Shown here: in pieces, positions 10,816 to 22,523 of the stretch
Layout: each line of letters opens with the position of its first letter
Position numbering within the stretch: position 1 is the stretch's first letter
Source: Triops longicaudatus
Taxonomy: Eukaryota; Arthropoda; Branchiopoda; Notostraca; Triopsidae
Assembly: GCA_022885665.1 (NCBI GenBank)
Contig: JAGQDJ010000033.1
Location: 310,001-374,000, forward strand
DNA length: 64,000 bases
Reading direction: 5' to 3'
Program-made: the position numbers and the translations under genes
Notes under the pieces: generated by a model
The model's input: the letters and a program-made list of their open reading frames with translations, nothing else
Database searches by the model: none
What the model was told of the DNA's origin: nothing

Positions 10816-11944
10816 TTAATTTTTTGCTGCGATGCTTTTTAATTTTTCTTCGGAGACTGTAGTGGAATCTGTGACTTTTACAAACTCCTGGAACGACTTT
10901 CGTGATATGCTTGCCAGGTGATCTTCTTCGGACATTGACAGCTCTTCGCCCAGCTTTTTCAGAGCACATAAAATCTCAGCCTAAAATTATATAAAAAATA
11001 AATATACAATATTATAACTGCTACAATTATGCAAACAAAATACGCAACTAAGCAAAATTAAACGAAAGGGGAAATTATTAAATGATTGTTAAATATGCAG
11101 AGCAAAGACTGCGAACACTATCTTACTTTAAGTTCATTAAAAGGTTCAATTTTGAGTTTTCCCATTTTACAGTCTCTTTCTAACTCAACCAAACGCAATC
11201 GTAGCTGTGCGGGTTGCTTCTTAGCAAATAGTTTTATAATTTCTGGCGTACGGAAGGCTTCTGAAATGGCCGCTTGAAGTGCCTACCACGAATAGACCAT
11301 TAATACTCATGGTATACAGAAGTGACAATGTTTATAAGCTTTACTAATCGGACGGAAGCATATTGGCTCTGAAGTGTGATATTCCCAGATGCCAATCGAG
11401 CCAGTGAGTCTTGAAATTCTTGAAGCTGTTCGACCGTGTCTGCCCTCATCTCGTCATATTCTTCTGAACTTAGCTCTTCCCTACGTCGAAGTAAAAAGTT
11501 TCGTCTGAATCCATTCTCATTGTGACGCCAGAGGATTACTAAGTGCCGAAAGACGTTTTATCAAATAATTGACGCAAACTTGCCACCTTTTGAGTCCACG
11601 AACTGGGCGTAGTCCACTTTATTCCTGCCGACCTTCAGTGGACGTTTGGATCTCGCCTTTAGGACAGATTTGCTGGGTAAAGTTCCTTTGATTCAGTACC
11701 GTTTTTCACTTATCGTAATACAAGAAAATTTATGACAGCAGTTGCGACCAAAAGAGGGCAAAATTAGCGTTATAAACGAACATAACTGTAAAACAGTTTA
11801 ATAACGACACGTTGGGTGTTTATAGGAGAAAAATTCGCACGCTACGTACTTATAGCCTTCAAGGTCTTCCAGCTGCTTCAGAAGTCGATCCACTTGGTCC
11901 TCAAGCTGAGCATGAAGTCTTTGATTTTCTTTGCTTGCAGCCAT
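10816..11944 (-). CDS. LZIC: LZIC (leucine zipper and ICAT-domain protein)
   Basis: Exons 11944-11850, 11480-11345, 11282-11127 and 10980-10816 join to 183 residues plus stop; human LZIC is about 190. Residues 1-31 are a heptad-rich zipper (RLHAQLEDQVDRLLKQLEDLE). The C-terminal half carries the ICAT-like region (ALQAAISEAFRTPEIIKLF, KKQPAQLR, then a helical tail). ICAT domains bind beta-catenin in the ICAT protein; LZIC has been linked to cell-cycle checkpoint control, and its biochemical role is not settled. The joint GYK-EELSSEEYDE matches the family without a gap. Anything odd: the 369-bp first intron contains an alternative open segment (separate entry), and a hairpin repeat begins 179 bp upstream of the ATG. 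It lies on the same strand as the ADAMTSL5-like gene, with 3.3 kb between them. Confidence 0.92.
11481..11672 (-). other. Possible optional 48-codon segment within LZIC
   Basis: On the minus strand, an acceptor (tttacccag) before 11672 and a weak donor (GTGGCA) after 11587 would define an 86-nt exon. An acceptor (cacttag) before 11538 would extend the next exon by 58 nt. Together they add 144 nt, that is 48 codons, with matching phases (2 then 1) and no stop, giving a basic segment (KARSKRPLKVGRNKVDYAQF... and WRHNENGFRR). The segment is absent from vertebrate LZIC. It may be a lineage-specific or alternative exon, or chance. Confidence 0.35.
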
Positions 11945-12122
11945 TATACAATACATTGATTTTCAGTAATCAGAGATAGAAAGCTTGTTGTGCGTTTTTT
12001 TGGCAGAGTAAGCTACCAAATATTTTTCCGTGTTGTGCTCTAATAAATTAATAAAAATATTGTTAATCCTCACAAACACAGTCGGATTTGTCTGATTTGT
12101 TTGTAAACCATAACGACACCTA

Positions 12123-12293
12123 AGGCCTTTTCCAGCGAGGGAACAATTGTACTGTGCCACCGTTATGCGAGGGTCAGCCTACTTCATGTTGCAGCCAGCC
12201 AAACACAAGCAAGCCTTATGGCTGGTTCGTGGAACAGGCTGACCCTCGCACAACGGTGGCACAGCACATTTGTTCCCTCGCTGGAAAAGGCCT
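12123..12293. repeat. Hairpin-forming inverted repeat, 58-bp arms
   Basis: The left arm (12123-12180) and right arm (12236-12293) are reverse complements with 3 mismatches in 58 by my alignment. The 55-nt loop holds a smaller inner inverted repeat (ccagcc/ggctgg). The arms begin aggccttttccagcgaggg. This is the form of a foldback or MITE-type element. Clear target-site duplications were not identified, although TA lies just left of the left arm. Confidence 0.92.
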
Positions 12294-12707
12294 CTAGTGG
12301 TCAGTTTCGCACGTGGGAATATTTTTGTTTTTTTGGCGCGGTTATAGACAACTGGGGCTGCAAGAGTGAACATCCGTGTAAACAGAAAATATATTTTTTC
12401 CCTTCGTTCTGCGCTTTTTCGGAGTTTTTGTCAGTAACTCTTGCTACAGTTTTGTCAACGCCAGCGGCATAAGCAGGCATTCCCTAACATTTATAAGGTG
12501 CGGATACAGTATACTTCAAATAGCGGTAAGTGTATTTTTAGCGAATTTTACTTTTACGTCACAAACTTTTGTGTGAACATTTTTTTTTTGTGTGTGTATT
12601 TGTGCTACATGTATAAGGGCATGTGATGTATAGTGGCCCTAACACTTTTCGGTCGTTGATTTCTGAAATGAAAGTTTATTAAAAAAAAGAAAAGAAAAAA
12701 GAAAGTA
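12294..12707. other. No gene seen
   Basis: AT-rich sequence between the hairpin repeat and the transposable element, ending in an A-rich tract. No coding or RNA gene recognised. Confidence 0.5.
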
Positions 12708-13322
12708 CAGAAAAAATCTTGCTATAACGTACACGCAAGGGGACGAAAAGTTGGTGTTTTAGCTGATTGTACGTAATTGTCAATACTGACCCGGAATGCC
12801 TTAGTAAGTAGTTTTACTCATATTTTCTATCTTGTCTATTGTTACATGTAGCATGTCAAGTGTTAATGGACGCCGCTTCGCAAGAGCAGCCTTTTTTTTC
12901 CAGTTTCTTAGTAAAATAATAGAATACAGTCGAATAAACAACATTTTTCGTGCGTTCACTTACATCACATTTGGCCAGTGGAAGTCATTATTGAGCGAAA
13001 GTGTGAAGGGGCTTATTTGAGGAGCCTTACTATAAACCTAGAACACTAGCACGAGTTTCATGATTTTGCGGAACACAAATTTTCCCTCTAGGTCAGTTGT
13101 TTCATGCGTTACCGCATGGCAGCGCCGTTGTTTACTGTAGCCTGATGCAAAACCATGCGTAAATTGCCACGGGGACCGCAGTTTTTGTACGCTCTAGGCA
13201 AGTTCGTTATAACTGAAGCGTTCCTGTACATTTACTTATGCGTTGCGCCGGGATCTGTGGATCTTGTACGCTACAGCCGATTGTTCGTTATAACCAGCGT
13301 ACGTTATAGCGATATTTTACTG
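12708..13322. mobile_element. Non-autonomous pogo/Tigger-like DNA transposon (615 bp)
   Basis: The left end begins cagaaaaaatcttgctataa and the right end, reverse-complemented, begins cagtaaaatatcgctataac; both run on into cgtac, giving imperfect inverted termini of about 26 bp. The element is flanked directly by TA on both sides (12706-12707 and 13323-13324), the target duplication expected of the Tc1/mariner/pogo superfamily, whose pogo/Tigger members often start CAG(T). No transposase ORF is present, so it would depend on an enzyme encoded elsewhere. A shorter relative lies at 22349-22523. Confidence 0.85.
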
Positions 13323-15207
13323 TAGTAAGAACACTTACGAGATTGTGTGTTGAAGGAAAACGAAGGCTGACTTTTTGAATGCCATTTGAAAGTTTCGCAA
13401 GTACCGACTAATTATGCAAAAGCCGGCAACTGATATTTTTGGTCGTAACAAATTACAATCTGGACAAAGCCTTTCGCGAACGCAGTAGTTTCGGTAACCT
13501 GAAATAAATAGGCTTTTCTATTACAGTAGAATTTGCATATACCGAGGTGTCCAACTTTCCTTCTACATTTCTAGTGCTATACCGAAAGATGACAATGACA
13601 AGGGTCACAGGTGAGAGGTTGTGAAAATTGTCAGCTTCAATTCTCAGGCATTAGTGTCGGTCCCTAGAGCATATGTATGTACACAGTTTCAAAATACTGC
13701 ACGGGGCTTGAAGATTTAATTGATAAAATTGTCGGTATAAGCAAAATCAGTTTAACTGGACTTCTTTGTCATTGGATTAAATGGGACAAAAACATTTTAC
13801 ATAGGTATAGGCGGATTATCGCTATGTCAGGAATTATAAGTGACATTATAAGTGGTCTTCACTGTATTGAAATCTGGCTAATCAGAGTTACACAGTATTT
13901 GCAGTGTTACTTTATTATTTTTCCAATCGATAGTTGAGATTTCTAGAGAACTATTTTGTTGTTCTTATTTTTGCCTAAGGACACAATAAACCGTCAATTC
14001 ACGATGAACAAATTTTGACGGGTTTCTTCTTACGCGGTCCTCAACCTCACTTACATGCGAGTCCCATGAACTTGCTTAGTCACTTTTAGTGCTTCCGCCT
14101 TTCCCATTTCCTTTTGAGGTGTTTTGAGTGCATTCTTGTAGTAAGCGTTTCCGAAAATGAGAAACATGAATTTCGGTTTTCGCACCTGTTTGTGGGCTCT
14201 TGTTTGCCAAAGCACCGCCAGGGTCGAAAGAAGATGAGTAGGGAGGGTGTCGAAGAATAAAGAGATTCCACATGAAAAGAAACTGTTTTTCTTTAGCTAG
14301 AGGTGTCGTGACGAAACGTTGAGGTTCTTGACGTGTTACCCTAGAATAAGTTTGGTAGCCTCTGTATTGTGCAAAACAAGCTAACGCCTACTGTGAGAAA
14401 GTTATGGAGCTTTGTACAAAAATTATTGACGGGACTGTATTTGTAAATGCACGTCTACCCTATATTTTAGCACAAACAGCGTAATGGCTCAGTCACGATT
14501 TATTATGGCTCTTAATGTTACCCTTATTGAAATAGAGGTATTGAATATCACCCGCATGGGTTCGGATTTATGTATGTTTCACGTTGTAAATGAGTTCGGT
14601 GACGTAAGGTTTTAAGTCGTAGTTTGTCTATAGGATACGTTGGCGCCAAATGTTACATTGAAAAGAAAGGCCCTCTATTATTCGTTCGTTTTTTTATTAT
14701 TTTTATTTTACTTTTATCTTTTCCCCCCGGATCACTTGCTTCGTGGCGCCTTTTTTGTGAATTCGGTTAGACACCTTTCCTCTAATGCTCTAATCAACTC
14801 CTCGTTACTTTTTCAAAAGCAGTGCACGAAAACATGGATTATACTTATGTATAAATTGGGTTACTACTTCGTCATTTAGAGGTGAGTCCCACAATCTAAT
14901 GAACAAGCAAGTGGTGCGCTAAACAGCACGCAGTCCTGGCAAGGTGAGATTTGTGTGAAGATCTAAAACACTAAGCGATTTAATCATATAATAATTTAAT
15001 GCTTGGATTGTTAGTGTACTAAATAACGCCACCATTAAGGTAGACCACCAATGGACAAGCGAGCAAAAAGAATGTATCCCACTATTCAGTCTGCTTGATG
15101 CAAAGGGTTTATTTACAGCAAGTGTCGATGAGCATAATGACGCAGTACATTTCACGTTCTCAAAAGCTAGAATTATCAACTATACACGATTAATAATATC
15201 CACAACG
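13323..15207. other. No gene seen; contains 3' flank of the ADAMTSL5-like gene
   Basis: No coding exon recognised. A minus-strand AATAAA (plus-strand tttatt at 15108-15113), 95 bp beyond the ADAMTSL5-like stop codon, is its likely polyadenylation signal. Confidence 0.55.
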
Positions 15208-18101
15208 TCAAAGCAATTTATACTTATGGCAATATCTCGCTTCTTCTCTTCGTATCCGTAACACACGTTCCACATTTAATTTACTGTAAGTTCGAATGTA
15301 GCTGTCACGATCTATCAGTAACCGCGCTTCGTTTTTGCGGAACTCTTTGTCCGCTTTCCCCATGATAATATATTCGTGGTTAAGTTTTAATATCGAACAG
15401 TCGCATTCTTCGTTGCTGTTGACCCAAATAAATTCGCGGCTTAAGATGGGTATCATATTTTTGTAAGACTGTGTGACTTGGACCTCGTAGCGAATTTCCC
15501 CGCCAATGGTCTCGTAGTTCAAGACCTGACAGCGAAGCACTGAAACGAAAAAAAGAGACGATTAATCTTCTCTGTAGTGAATAGACGCTTTTGCTGACGC
15601 TACTACACCTACCAAAATCGCTCAAGCAGAAATGCCTCTTGCCATTGACCGCTTTCCCACAAGCGTTGTGACAAGGTGGTTTACTGTGGTCCTTCTTAAA
15701 GACGCCCATGTGATATTGCACTTTCTTCATCTTGCTCACTTTAGCCATGCTAGGCTTTTTCATCTTTTTCACTCTTTTCACCTTCTTGGGTTTCGTTACT
15801 TTGTGTCGATTCGTGGTTCGGTGCGAAGTTGTTGGCGTAGAAGAGGTAGGAATTGGAGTTGAAGTAGTGAAACTAACGGTTACGTGCTTTTCTTTAGGAA
15901 GGTATGGCCACGCGAACACACTCCGCTGATTTGAATATCGCGAGACGCCGCGAACTAAACTAGCCGCTGTGGGTTGAGGTTCCGGAATTTCTTCCTCGAT
16001 TTCCAATGCATTCTTCGTCAAGTTTCGCAGACCTCGGTCAGGATTGTTCGCCGACGAATTATAGAAATACCTTTGTCGAACGTCCGGATTAGAAACAAAG
16101 GGTGTAATGGTAGTGGACGTCGTCGGCACCGTTACTGCCGTGGTAGTTCGCAAAGGAGCAGCTGTCAAAGTTGGCGGAGTTGTTGATCGTGGCAGCACAC
16201 CTATGTGACTGCCCAAGCTTCCAATGTTCGTTGGTAATTTGGGAGGAGACGTTGATTTTGGAATCCAATATTCGTAATAAATACCAGGGTTGGCATCCCG
16301 AACAAGAACCTAACAAAATAAAGAACTCGGGGCCTAAGCATTTCTATATATCGGGGTCTTCCTCTTTTTAATTAATTAATTTTTGTTTTTTATTAATTTT
16401 CTTATGTACTGATTTTTATTTTTAAGCGTTAAGCTATACCATCATAATGACTTCTTCTTGAAGAGGACCGTTCGCTGTGATCACTTCGGAATTGTCTGCA
16501 GCGCGAGAATAGTCAAAAATAGTTCCCCCAGCTTCATAACGTCCAGGCCAATCAATTATCCAGTTTCCATTCAGGACGTAACGACGTTTCTCATCCATCA
16601 TTGCTGTAAACGAGCGTAAATAGTGTTAGTTATAAATGTAAGCATAGGAAAGGAAGAAGCGTTACCAAGGTAATTCGTTGAATTTTCGCTGATTTTGACA
16701 TGGGTTGCTCCTCGAGGAATGCGCACAACTGCGTTGTACCCGTACGCTACAAAACGAGGAACATTTAAAATGACGACATGTGATTTCACGCGAAAAGCCC
16801 AGAAATAGTTTCGAACTCGTAAAGCTATTTACCAATGAGTTTGTTATATTTATTGACGTCTGTCGAAAGCTTCGCACTGCTAGGAAAATCCATAAGTACC
16901 ACCGCAGCTATTTTGGCACAGGTCGCGTTTTGGCCGCCACAAATCCCGCACATGTCCACTTTGGTTAGAGAGCCCACTTTGCCGTCGCATCCTACCGCCT
17001 GATTTATAGGCAACACATGTCATAAGAGAAGGAGTTTGAAAAGATAATCAAAATACCAGATGCGTACCAAACATCTTCCATTCACGCAGTAATCCGGATT
17101 CGAGTCTTGAGCGTCCATAGCACACTTCGTCCCGTCCAATACTTTACCAAAGGTGTAAAAAAAGCCTTTTCCCTCTGCTAGACAACTTAGTTCACAAGGG
17201 TTCGAGCCTGTTGGCAGAAAAACAAGCCAGACGTGTCTTTGAGTTGTCTCTTGACACACTTGGTACATTGCGCGAATGATTTGTTTATACCTCCCCTGTA
17301 GGGCACCCAGTTGGTCACCGTATGACCCATGATGGTGCGATTGTTGTACAATGCACATTGATACTGGCGGAAGTCCTTGGCCCCCGACGGGCATGCTTGT
17401 GTGTTACAAAGGGCATAATCCACAGGGTCACCCAAACATCTTTGGTACGAAGAGCGGATCCCCGAATTGGCTGATATTCTAAAAATAAGTGATGTGAGCA
17501 TTTTTCAAGCCTTTTGCAGCGGGTTATGACGTTCGCTGTGTGAAATTCTGCATTGACCTCGCATACTCTCTTCGGCACGTCCGGTGGCGGGACATGACGC
17601 CACCACCACAACTTCGGCTGCATTTAGACCAAGACGACCAAGCTGACCACACGTGGACCAGAGGACGAGGGAAAGGGTACGCGTACGAACGATGATAGTG
17701 CGTTACGCTGCTGGAAATGGTAGCAGAAGCACCGTTAGCGAGTAAGTTGTCCGGCTGGTGGAGAGTTTTGCGATTCAGATTCGTGGACTGGCCGTTATTC
17801 AGCACCTGTCTGTTATCGAGAAAAGATCCTTGAAAACTAACACTTTTTTTCTAGATCATTAGTTAGCGGGAAGAAAATTATCTTACGTATTTTCTGACAC
17901 GGATGACATGCGATGGACGAGCAATTGATTATGTACAGACACTATCGATTGGTCAGCATTAAGGGCTTTGGGTGGATGCAAGTAAGTCGTGGCCACCCAA
18001 GTCTTTTCTGATTGAGATCGAATTAAGGGGGCAGATGCCTCCGTAGCAGCCATGTATTGGGCGTAGGCTTCGGCGTCATCGAGATTGTCTTGGAGCGCAT
18101 C
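15208..18101 (-). CDS. ADAMTSL5-like secreted glycoprotein (TSP1, Cys-rich, spacer, NTR); 5' partial
   Basis: Exons 18101-17887, 17809-17567, 17478-17291, 17207-17068, 16998-16833, 16746-16666, 16603-16440, 16309-15613 and 15539-15208 join to 741 residues plus stop, all in phase. Order from the first seen residue: an unassigned N-terminal stretch; one thrombospondin type 1 repeat (WSAWSSWSKCSRSCGGGV, near residue 120); a cysteine-rich module (NPCELSCLAEGKGFFY, YCVNGRC, MCGICGG); an ADAMTS spacer (AVVRIPRGATHVKI, YVLNGNWIIDWPG); a Thr/Pro-rich then Lys-rich linker; and a C-terminal netrin-like (NTR) domain (CHNACGKA, FCLSDF, ending YCHKYKLL). There is no protease domain, so it is an ADAMTS-like protein; TSP1 plus spacer plus NTR is the ADAMTSL5 layout. 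These proteins sit in the extracellular matrix, and ADAMTSL5 is linked to fibrillin microfibrils. The first exon begins at a strong acceptor, so the signal-peptide exon lies further upstream and was not found. Confidence 0.92.
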
Positions 18102-21100
18102 CTGTAAATGACAAGCGGAAAAATCGCGGGAATGAGTTGCCACAGCAAGCCACCTGTGGAGACTTATAATGAGCGGACGCTAAGGACTTTCCGCTTGGAA
18201 GGAGAGGCAAAATGCTTTGGCGAAAAACAATCGGCATGTACTGTACATTGTCACCGATGACTTATTCTAGCGGTGGCGTTAGCAAAAGACATTGTGTAGC
18301 AAGCCGGCGAGAAACGTAAGATAAATTCATGCAAGTAGTCAGGTGAATGCACAGCGTATCTTATATCAAATACGGTACATTCCTAACATCTTGGCGGGCA
18401 AAAAGAATAACTATGGTAATATAAAAAAGGACAAAATGAACACAAAATTAACGCACCTTTCTCTTGAAAAAGTGGTTTTATGTACAGTGTATGTTTATAG
18501 TACATTTTGGAAGCCTCTACGAGCAAAAAATTGGTAACAGCTAGTAATATTAAATAAATGAATAAGCATAAAAATGTAGATAAGAAAGTGGAGTCAGTGC
18601 GTAATGAATTTTTTGTAATATACGACACACTGCCAACGTCGTGGCGAGCATCAAAAATGATAATGGCGAATGCAACAGAAATTATTAGAGAACAGACGAA
18701 CCTTACATGTCTTATTTTTTTTAGTTTCCTCATGTGTATTTCGTACGTATTAATGAGCAGAATTGATTGCGAGAATAAGGAGAATTAAACAAATAAAAAA
18801 TCTTAACTTCACATAACACAACGTTTGAATGGTAATGCATAGTCATATTTTGCGGCATCTTGGAAGGAGAAAGGTTGCATAGTATTAAAAAATGAATGAA
18901 TAAAACTCCATAAGGAATAAGATATAAAAAAGGAGAATGTTTCGTGTCTGTATGGTATGCGATGCATTTTTGACATCTTTGAAAGGAAGGCAGAATTTCA
19001 TAATACAAGTAAAAGAACAAAAAATAAATTCCAATAAAAATATTTCGTTCAAAAGTAAAAAAAAAAAGCCCTTATAAACAAACGAGAGAACTGATTTTCC
19101 ATGCCCGCGTACGAAAAGGCAACGTGCGTATTGGAAGTTGACACATCCGTCCTTTCTTCATCGGAGACTGGACAGATCTAAACGCTGCACGTAACCAAGT
19201 CAGGTTGGTGCCTAACAGCCGGAACACGCAAATCCTGGCAACAAGCCCAGTCACGCATGCACTCGGCTTTCGCCAACATAAACGTTTGCCTATCGTCCAT
19301 TTCTGAATTCAGTGTTGTAGCTCTAAGAGTGCGAGCTATAAACTTGGTGCAGTTGATCAAGTTCATGTTAAGAAAATGAAAAGTAGCTGTTGTAGGGACG
19401 TTATCGTAGCTATGGGAAACACGAGTGCCATTAACCAATAAGTGGTATAGGGTACTAGTAGAACTTTTAATGCGTTAGTTTGTGTTCTGACCCTTCAAGT
19501 AAAAAAAAATCCAGACTCCCTTTTAAGGGGTGTTCTAAGCAAGCCGGCCGAAATTTACGAAGCAGTAGAGAGACAATCCTGTCGTTTCACGCTTTAATAC
19601 GCACTCCTCCGTAATGCAGCGTGAGTCAAACACAGATGCACAGTTGGTTGGGGGGAATCGTGCACAACATTTAATAGGCGTTTATGCATACAAAAGGCGG
19701 AATGCCGTAATTTAGCTGCTTACCCTTTGTGTGTGGAGGCTAAAAGTCAACTTGGTGAGGAAGAACAATAGGAAAAGGCAAGTGGTCCGGCTCTTCATCT
19801 TCTCACCAGCGGGGCTAGGAGGCACGAATCGCGCACTCAGGGCTTCACTGCAATCAAGAAAAAGAACCACAAAGGATTATGGGACTTGAAAAAGACAATG
19901 CCTAGGCATGTTAAAAAGGAACAAAAGTCGGGGTGTAGGCGGCACGAAACACTGTCAATGGTGCAAGAGCAAGGAGATGAAAGCACCGTTATCACCCCGG
20001 ACTGCGATTAGGTGTGGTCTGGGCGAACACGGTCTCATTTGAAAGGGTTATTATAAGCCTAAATTAAGAGCTCAAAAGGAACCGTTCAATTGACTTTTTT
20101 GTATTACGCAGACTTACAAGGACGGCTATCAGAAGGTTAAGGGTTATTTATTACTTAGTAACATTTTAAGTAATGAGCACCAAGACATGGGTTAACACGA
20201 GGAAAAAAATGAAAGTGTGCTAGGCCAAACCGCGAAGCTGCCTCGCGGGCGCAAAGTCTATGACTTCACAATTGTAACTTGAGATGCCCTTGGTGAGAAT
20301 ACAAAATAGAAAACGACTGTAAAGGTTTCTGATTTCAGGCATAGCAAAGACTAAACAAAGACCACAAAATGAACAAGCAAGCTCATGGGAATGCTGGAAG
20401 TGAAGCCGTTGTGATGGCCTCAAAAAGCTCGGCATCGTTTGGAAAGAGAGTTATACGTGTAGAAAATGTGAAGAAAATGTGAAACTGACTATACATATAC
20501 ACACAAAAAAGGGGGTAAAAGTATGCAGCAGTAGCGGGGAAAAAAGCTGAAATCCTGTTTGTGCAATTTGAACAAAGGAGTCGGCTGGAAATAGTTGTAT
20601 GTTTCCGCGCGGCAAAACCGAGACACAAGCAACTGGCACAGAGAGAACAGCACACGGCTGCACCGATAATAAATTGATGTGTCTAATATAATTACTCAAG
20701 TCTGCTCACTGCCAGCAGGCTTGGCCGGTAAAGTCTGGAGACCAGCAAGCATTCACTCTACTGTCGTGCAAGTCTGACTAAAACTTTTTGCGAGTAAGAG
20801 CGTTGCATGACCTCTCTCTTGGCTCCCAAGTGCTCTTTGGAGTCCTAAAAGTCGTGAGTGTTGCAAGAGAAGGCGAGCGCGAGCAGAACAGTTCGAAGAA
20901 GAGAACAGCTTTATTGTTTTTGCATTACAGGGCAATTCATGTTACTCCTCAAAATCAAAGTCTCAGTGAAGAAAAAAAAGAGGACATGAAGAAAATGAAA
21001 CATGGCGTAAGCGGATATCCCGATCAAAATCTCTTCAAATTATAAAGCACTTGAGCAAAGAAGCTTTCATTTTGCAGCCCTATTTCGCCAAGGGCAAATA

Positions 21101-22348
21101 TCCTCGTTATAATTGACATACGTTAATTACTGCACTTCCGGCCATTGCGATGTTTGTTTGCTACTTATTCCGTAGAAAACTTCTGACGTTAGGACAAAAA
21201 ACATGCCGTTTTCTTCCGCCTTTTTTTCTTATTTGTGCGTTTTTATGAAATGGTAATAGCGCTACACTGCACAGCAAGGAGCCACCCAAAACTTGACAAG
21301 AAATCGTGGAAGTTTTCAGTTTGCCACACGGTCTAAACATTCGCACGGTTTGACGGTTTCAAATGTAGCTCAAGGTGTCTACGCACGCACCCAAGGGCGT
21401 CGATATACCGTGAGATTCCTTGCAGGTTAAGGGTTCACGCTTGGACGTAACAGAATATGCGCGACTAATTATGCTTGGAGGTCCTAAGCTAAGATTGTCA
21501 GTCACCTTATCGCTGGTGCGCTTCGTGAGTACTGTCTATGTGTAGTCGAGCTCAGACATAAAATGACCGGATTTTCGTGACGCTGCTCCCCCATAGCCTT
21601 GCCAAGGGTTTGGATAAATTCCTCGCACATATTTGCTCGCTGATGGACGAAGAGTGTGAGTAAACAGGGTTTCGAGAAGGATCAGGTAAACATACCCTTG
21701 TCGATCTACGTAAAGCTAATGCCAAGACAAAGAAAAGGAACCTGTCACTATTTGCCTACACAGCGACGCTGCATATCTGGGACATGATTGACAAGCGGTA
21801 TAATCCCGACACAACAAAAGAATATTCCCGGAGTACAGAATGACGGAAATGTTACGACTGGAGCTAATACCAGAAACCGTATATGAGCTTGGTGATCTCT
21901 AAGGTTACAACATGCAAACAAGAGACACGGTACCGTACACAAATTTTCGTCGTCCGTTCTCACGAAATATGAATTATTGGTTTAGCTCTGGACAAAATCC
22001 CTGGCTAAGGCACAAAAGGGCTTCGGCGACGTGTTGCGTGATAGAGATGGAATACAGACTTACATTTCCTTTGCAAATCGAGACTTGAACTCGCTGCTAG
22101 GCTTAGACATCGCATCCAAACATACATTTACCTACACCAGTAAGGAATATTTCAGAATTCTAATGTCTTAAGCATCGGCTACACCTACCTCTCCTACAGG
22201 GAGAATACGTGAGAAATCGTTCAGGTGATTCTGCAAGATTTTGTAAGATTAACTTATCATTTATATTTTATCCCATAATATTGCACGTTTGCCGGATTAT
22301 CGAAAATGCTTCGTAAATCTCTAATACGAATATAAATTTATTTCAATG
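18102..22348. other. No gene seen; may hold the missing first exon(s) of the ADAMTSL5-like gene
   Basis: No coding exon recognised on either strand. A signal-peptide exon for the minus-strand ADAMTSL5-like gene is expected in or beyond this stretch, but no convincing candidate was seen. Short ORFs here (for example 19178-19438 minus) lack family features. Confidence 0.45.
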
Positions 22349-22523
22349 CAGTAAAGTCTTGCTATAATGTATACACAGGGGACGGAAGGTTTTTCCATTA
22401 TAGCTGATTACACGTAATAGGCAGCATTGGAATAATGCGTTTAGTTTCGCCGGGACACGTGAACTTGTACAAAACAACCAATTGTTCGTTATAACTGTTG
22501 TATGCTATACCCAGATTTTACTG
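22349..22523. mobile_element. Short degenerate copy of the pogo/Tigger-like element (175 bp)
   Basis: The left end starts cagtaaagtcttgctataat and the right end, reverse-complemented, starts cagtaaaatctgggtatagc. The outer parts align with the 615-bp element at 12708-13322, including agctgatt..acgtaat on the left and attgttcgttataac on the right. The central 440 bp or so of the longer copy is missing. The flanking dinucleotides are TG and AA instead of TA, so the target site has decayed. Confidence 0.8.

Noticed and set aside
19072..19438. Candidate first exon for the ADAMTSL5-like gene
   Set aside because: The frame lacks a signal peptide and no donor in the right phase for the 18101 acceptor could be justified.
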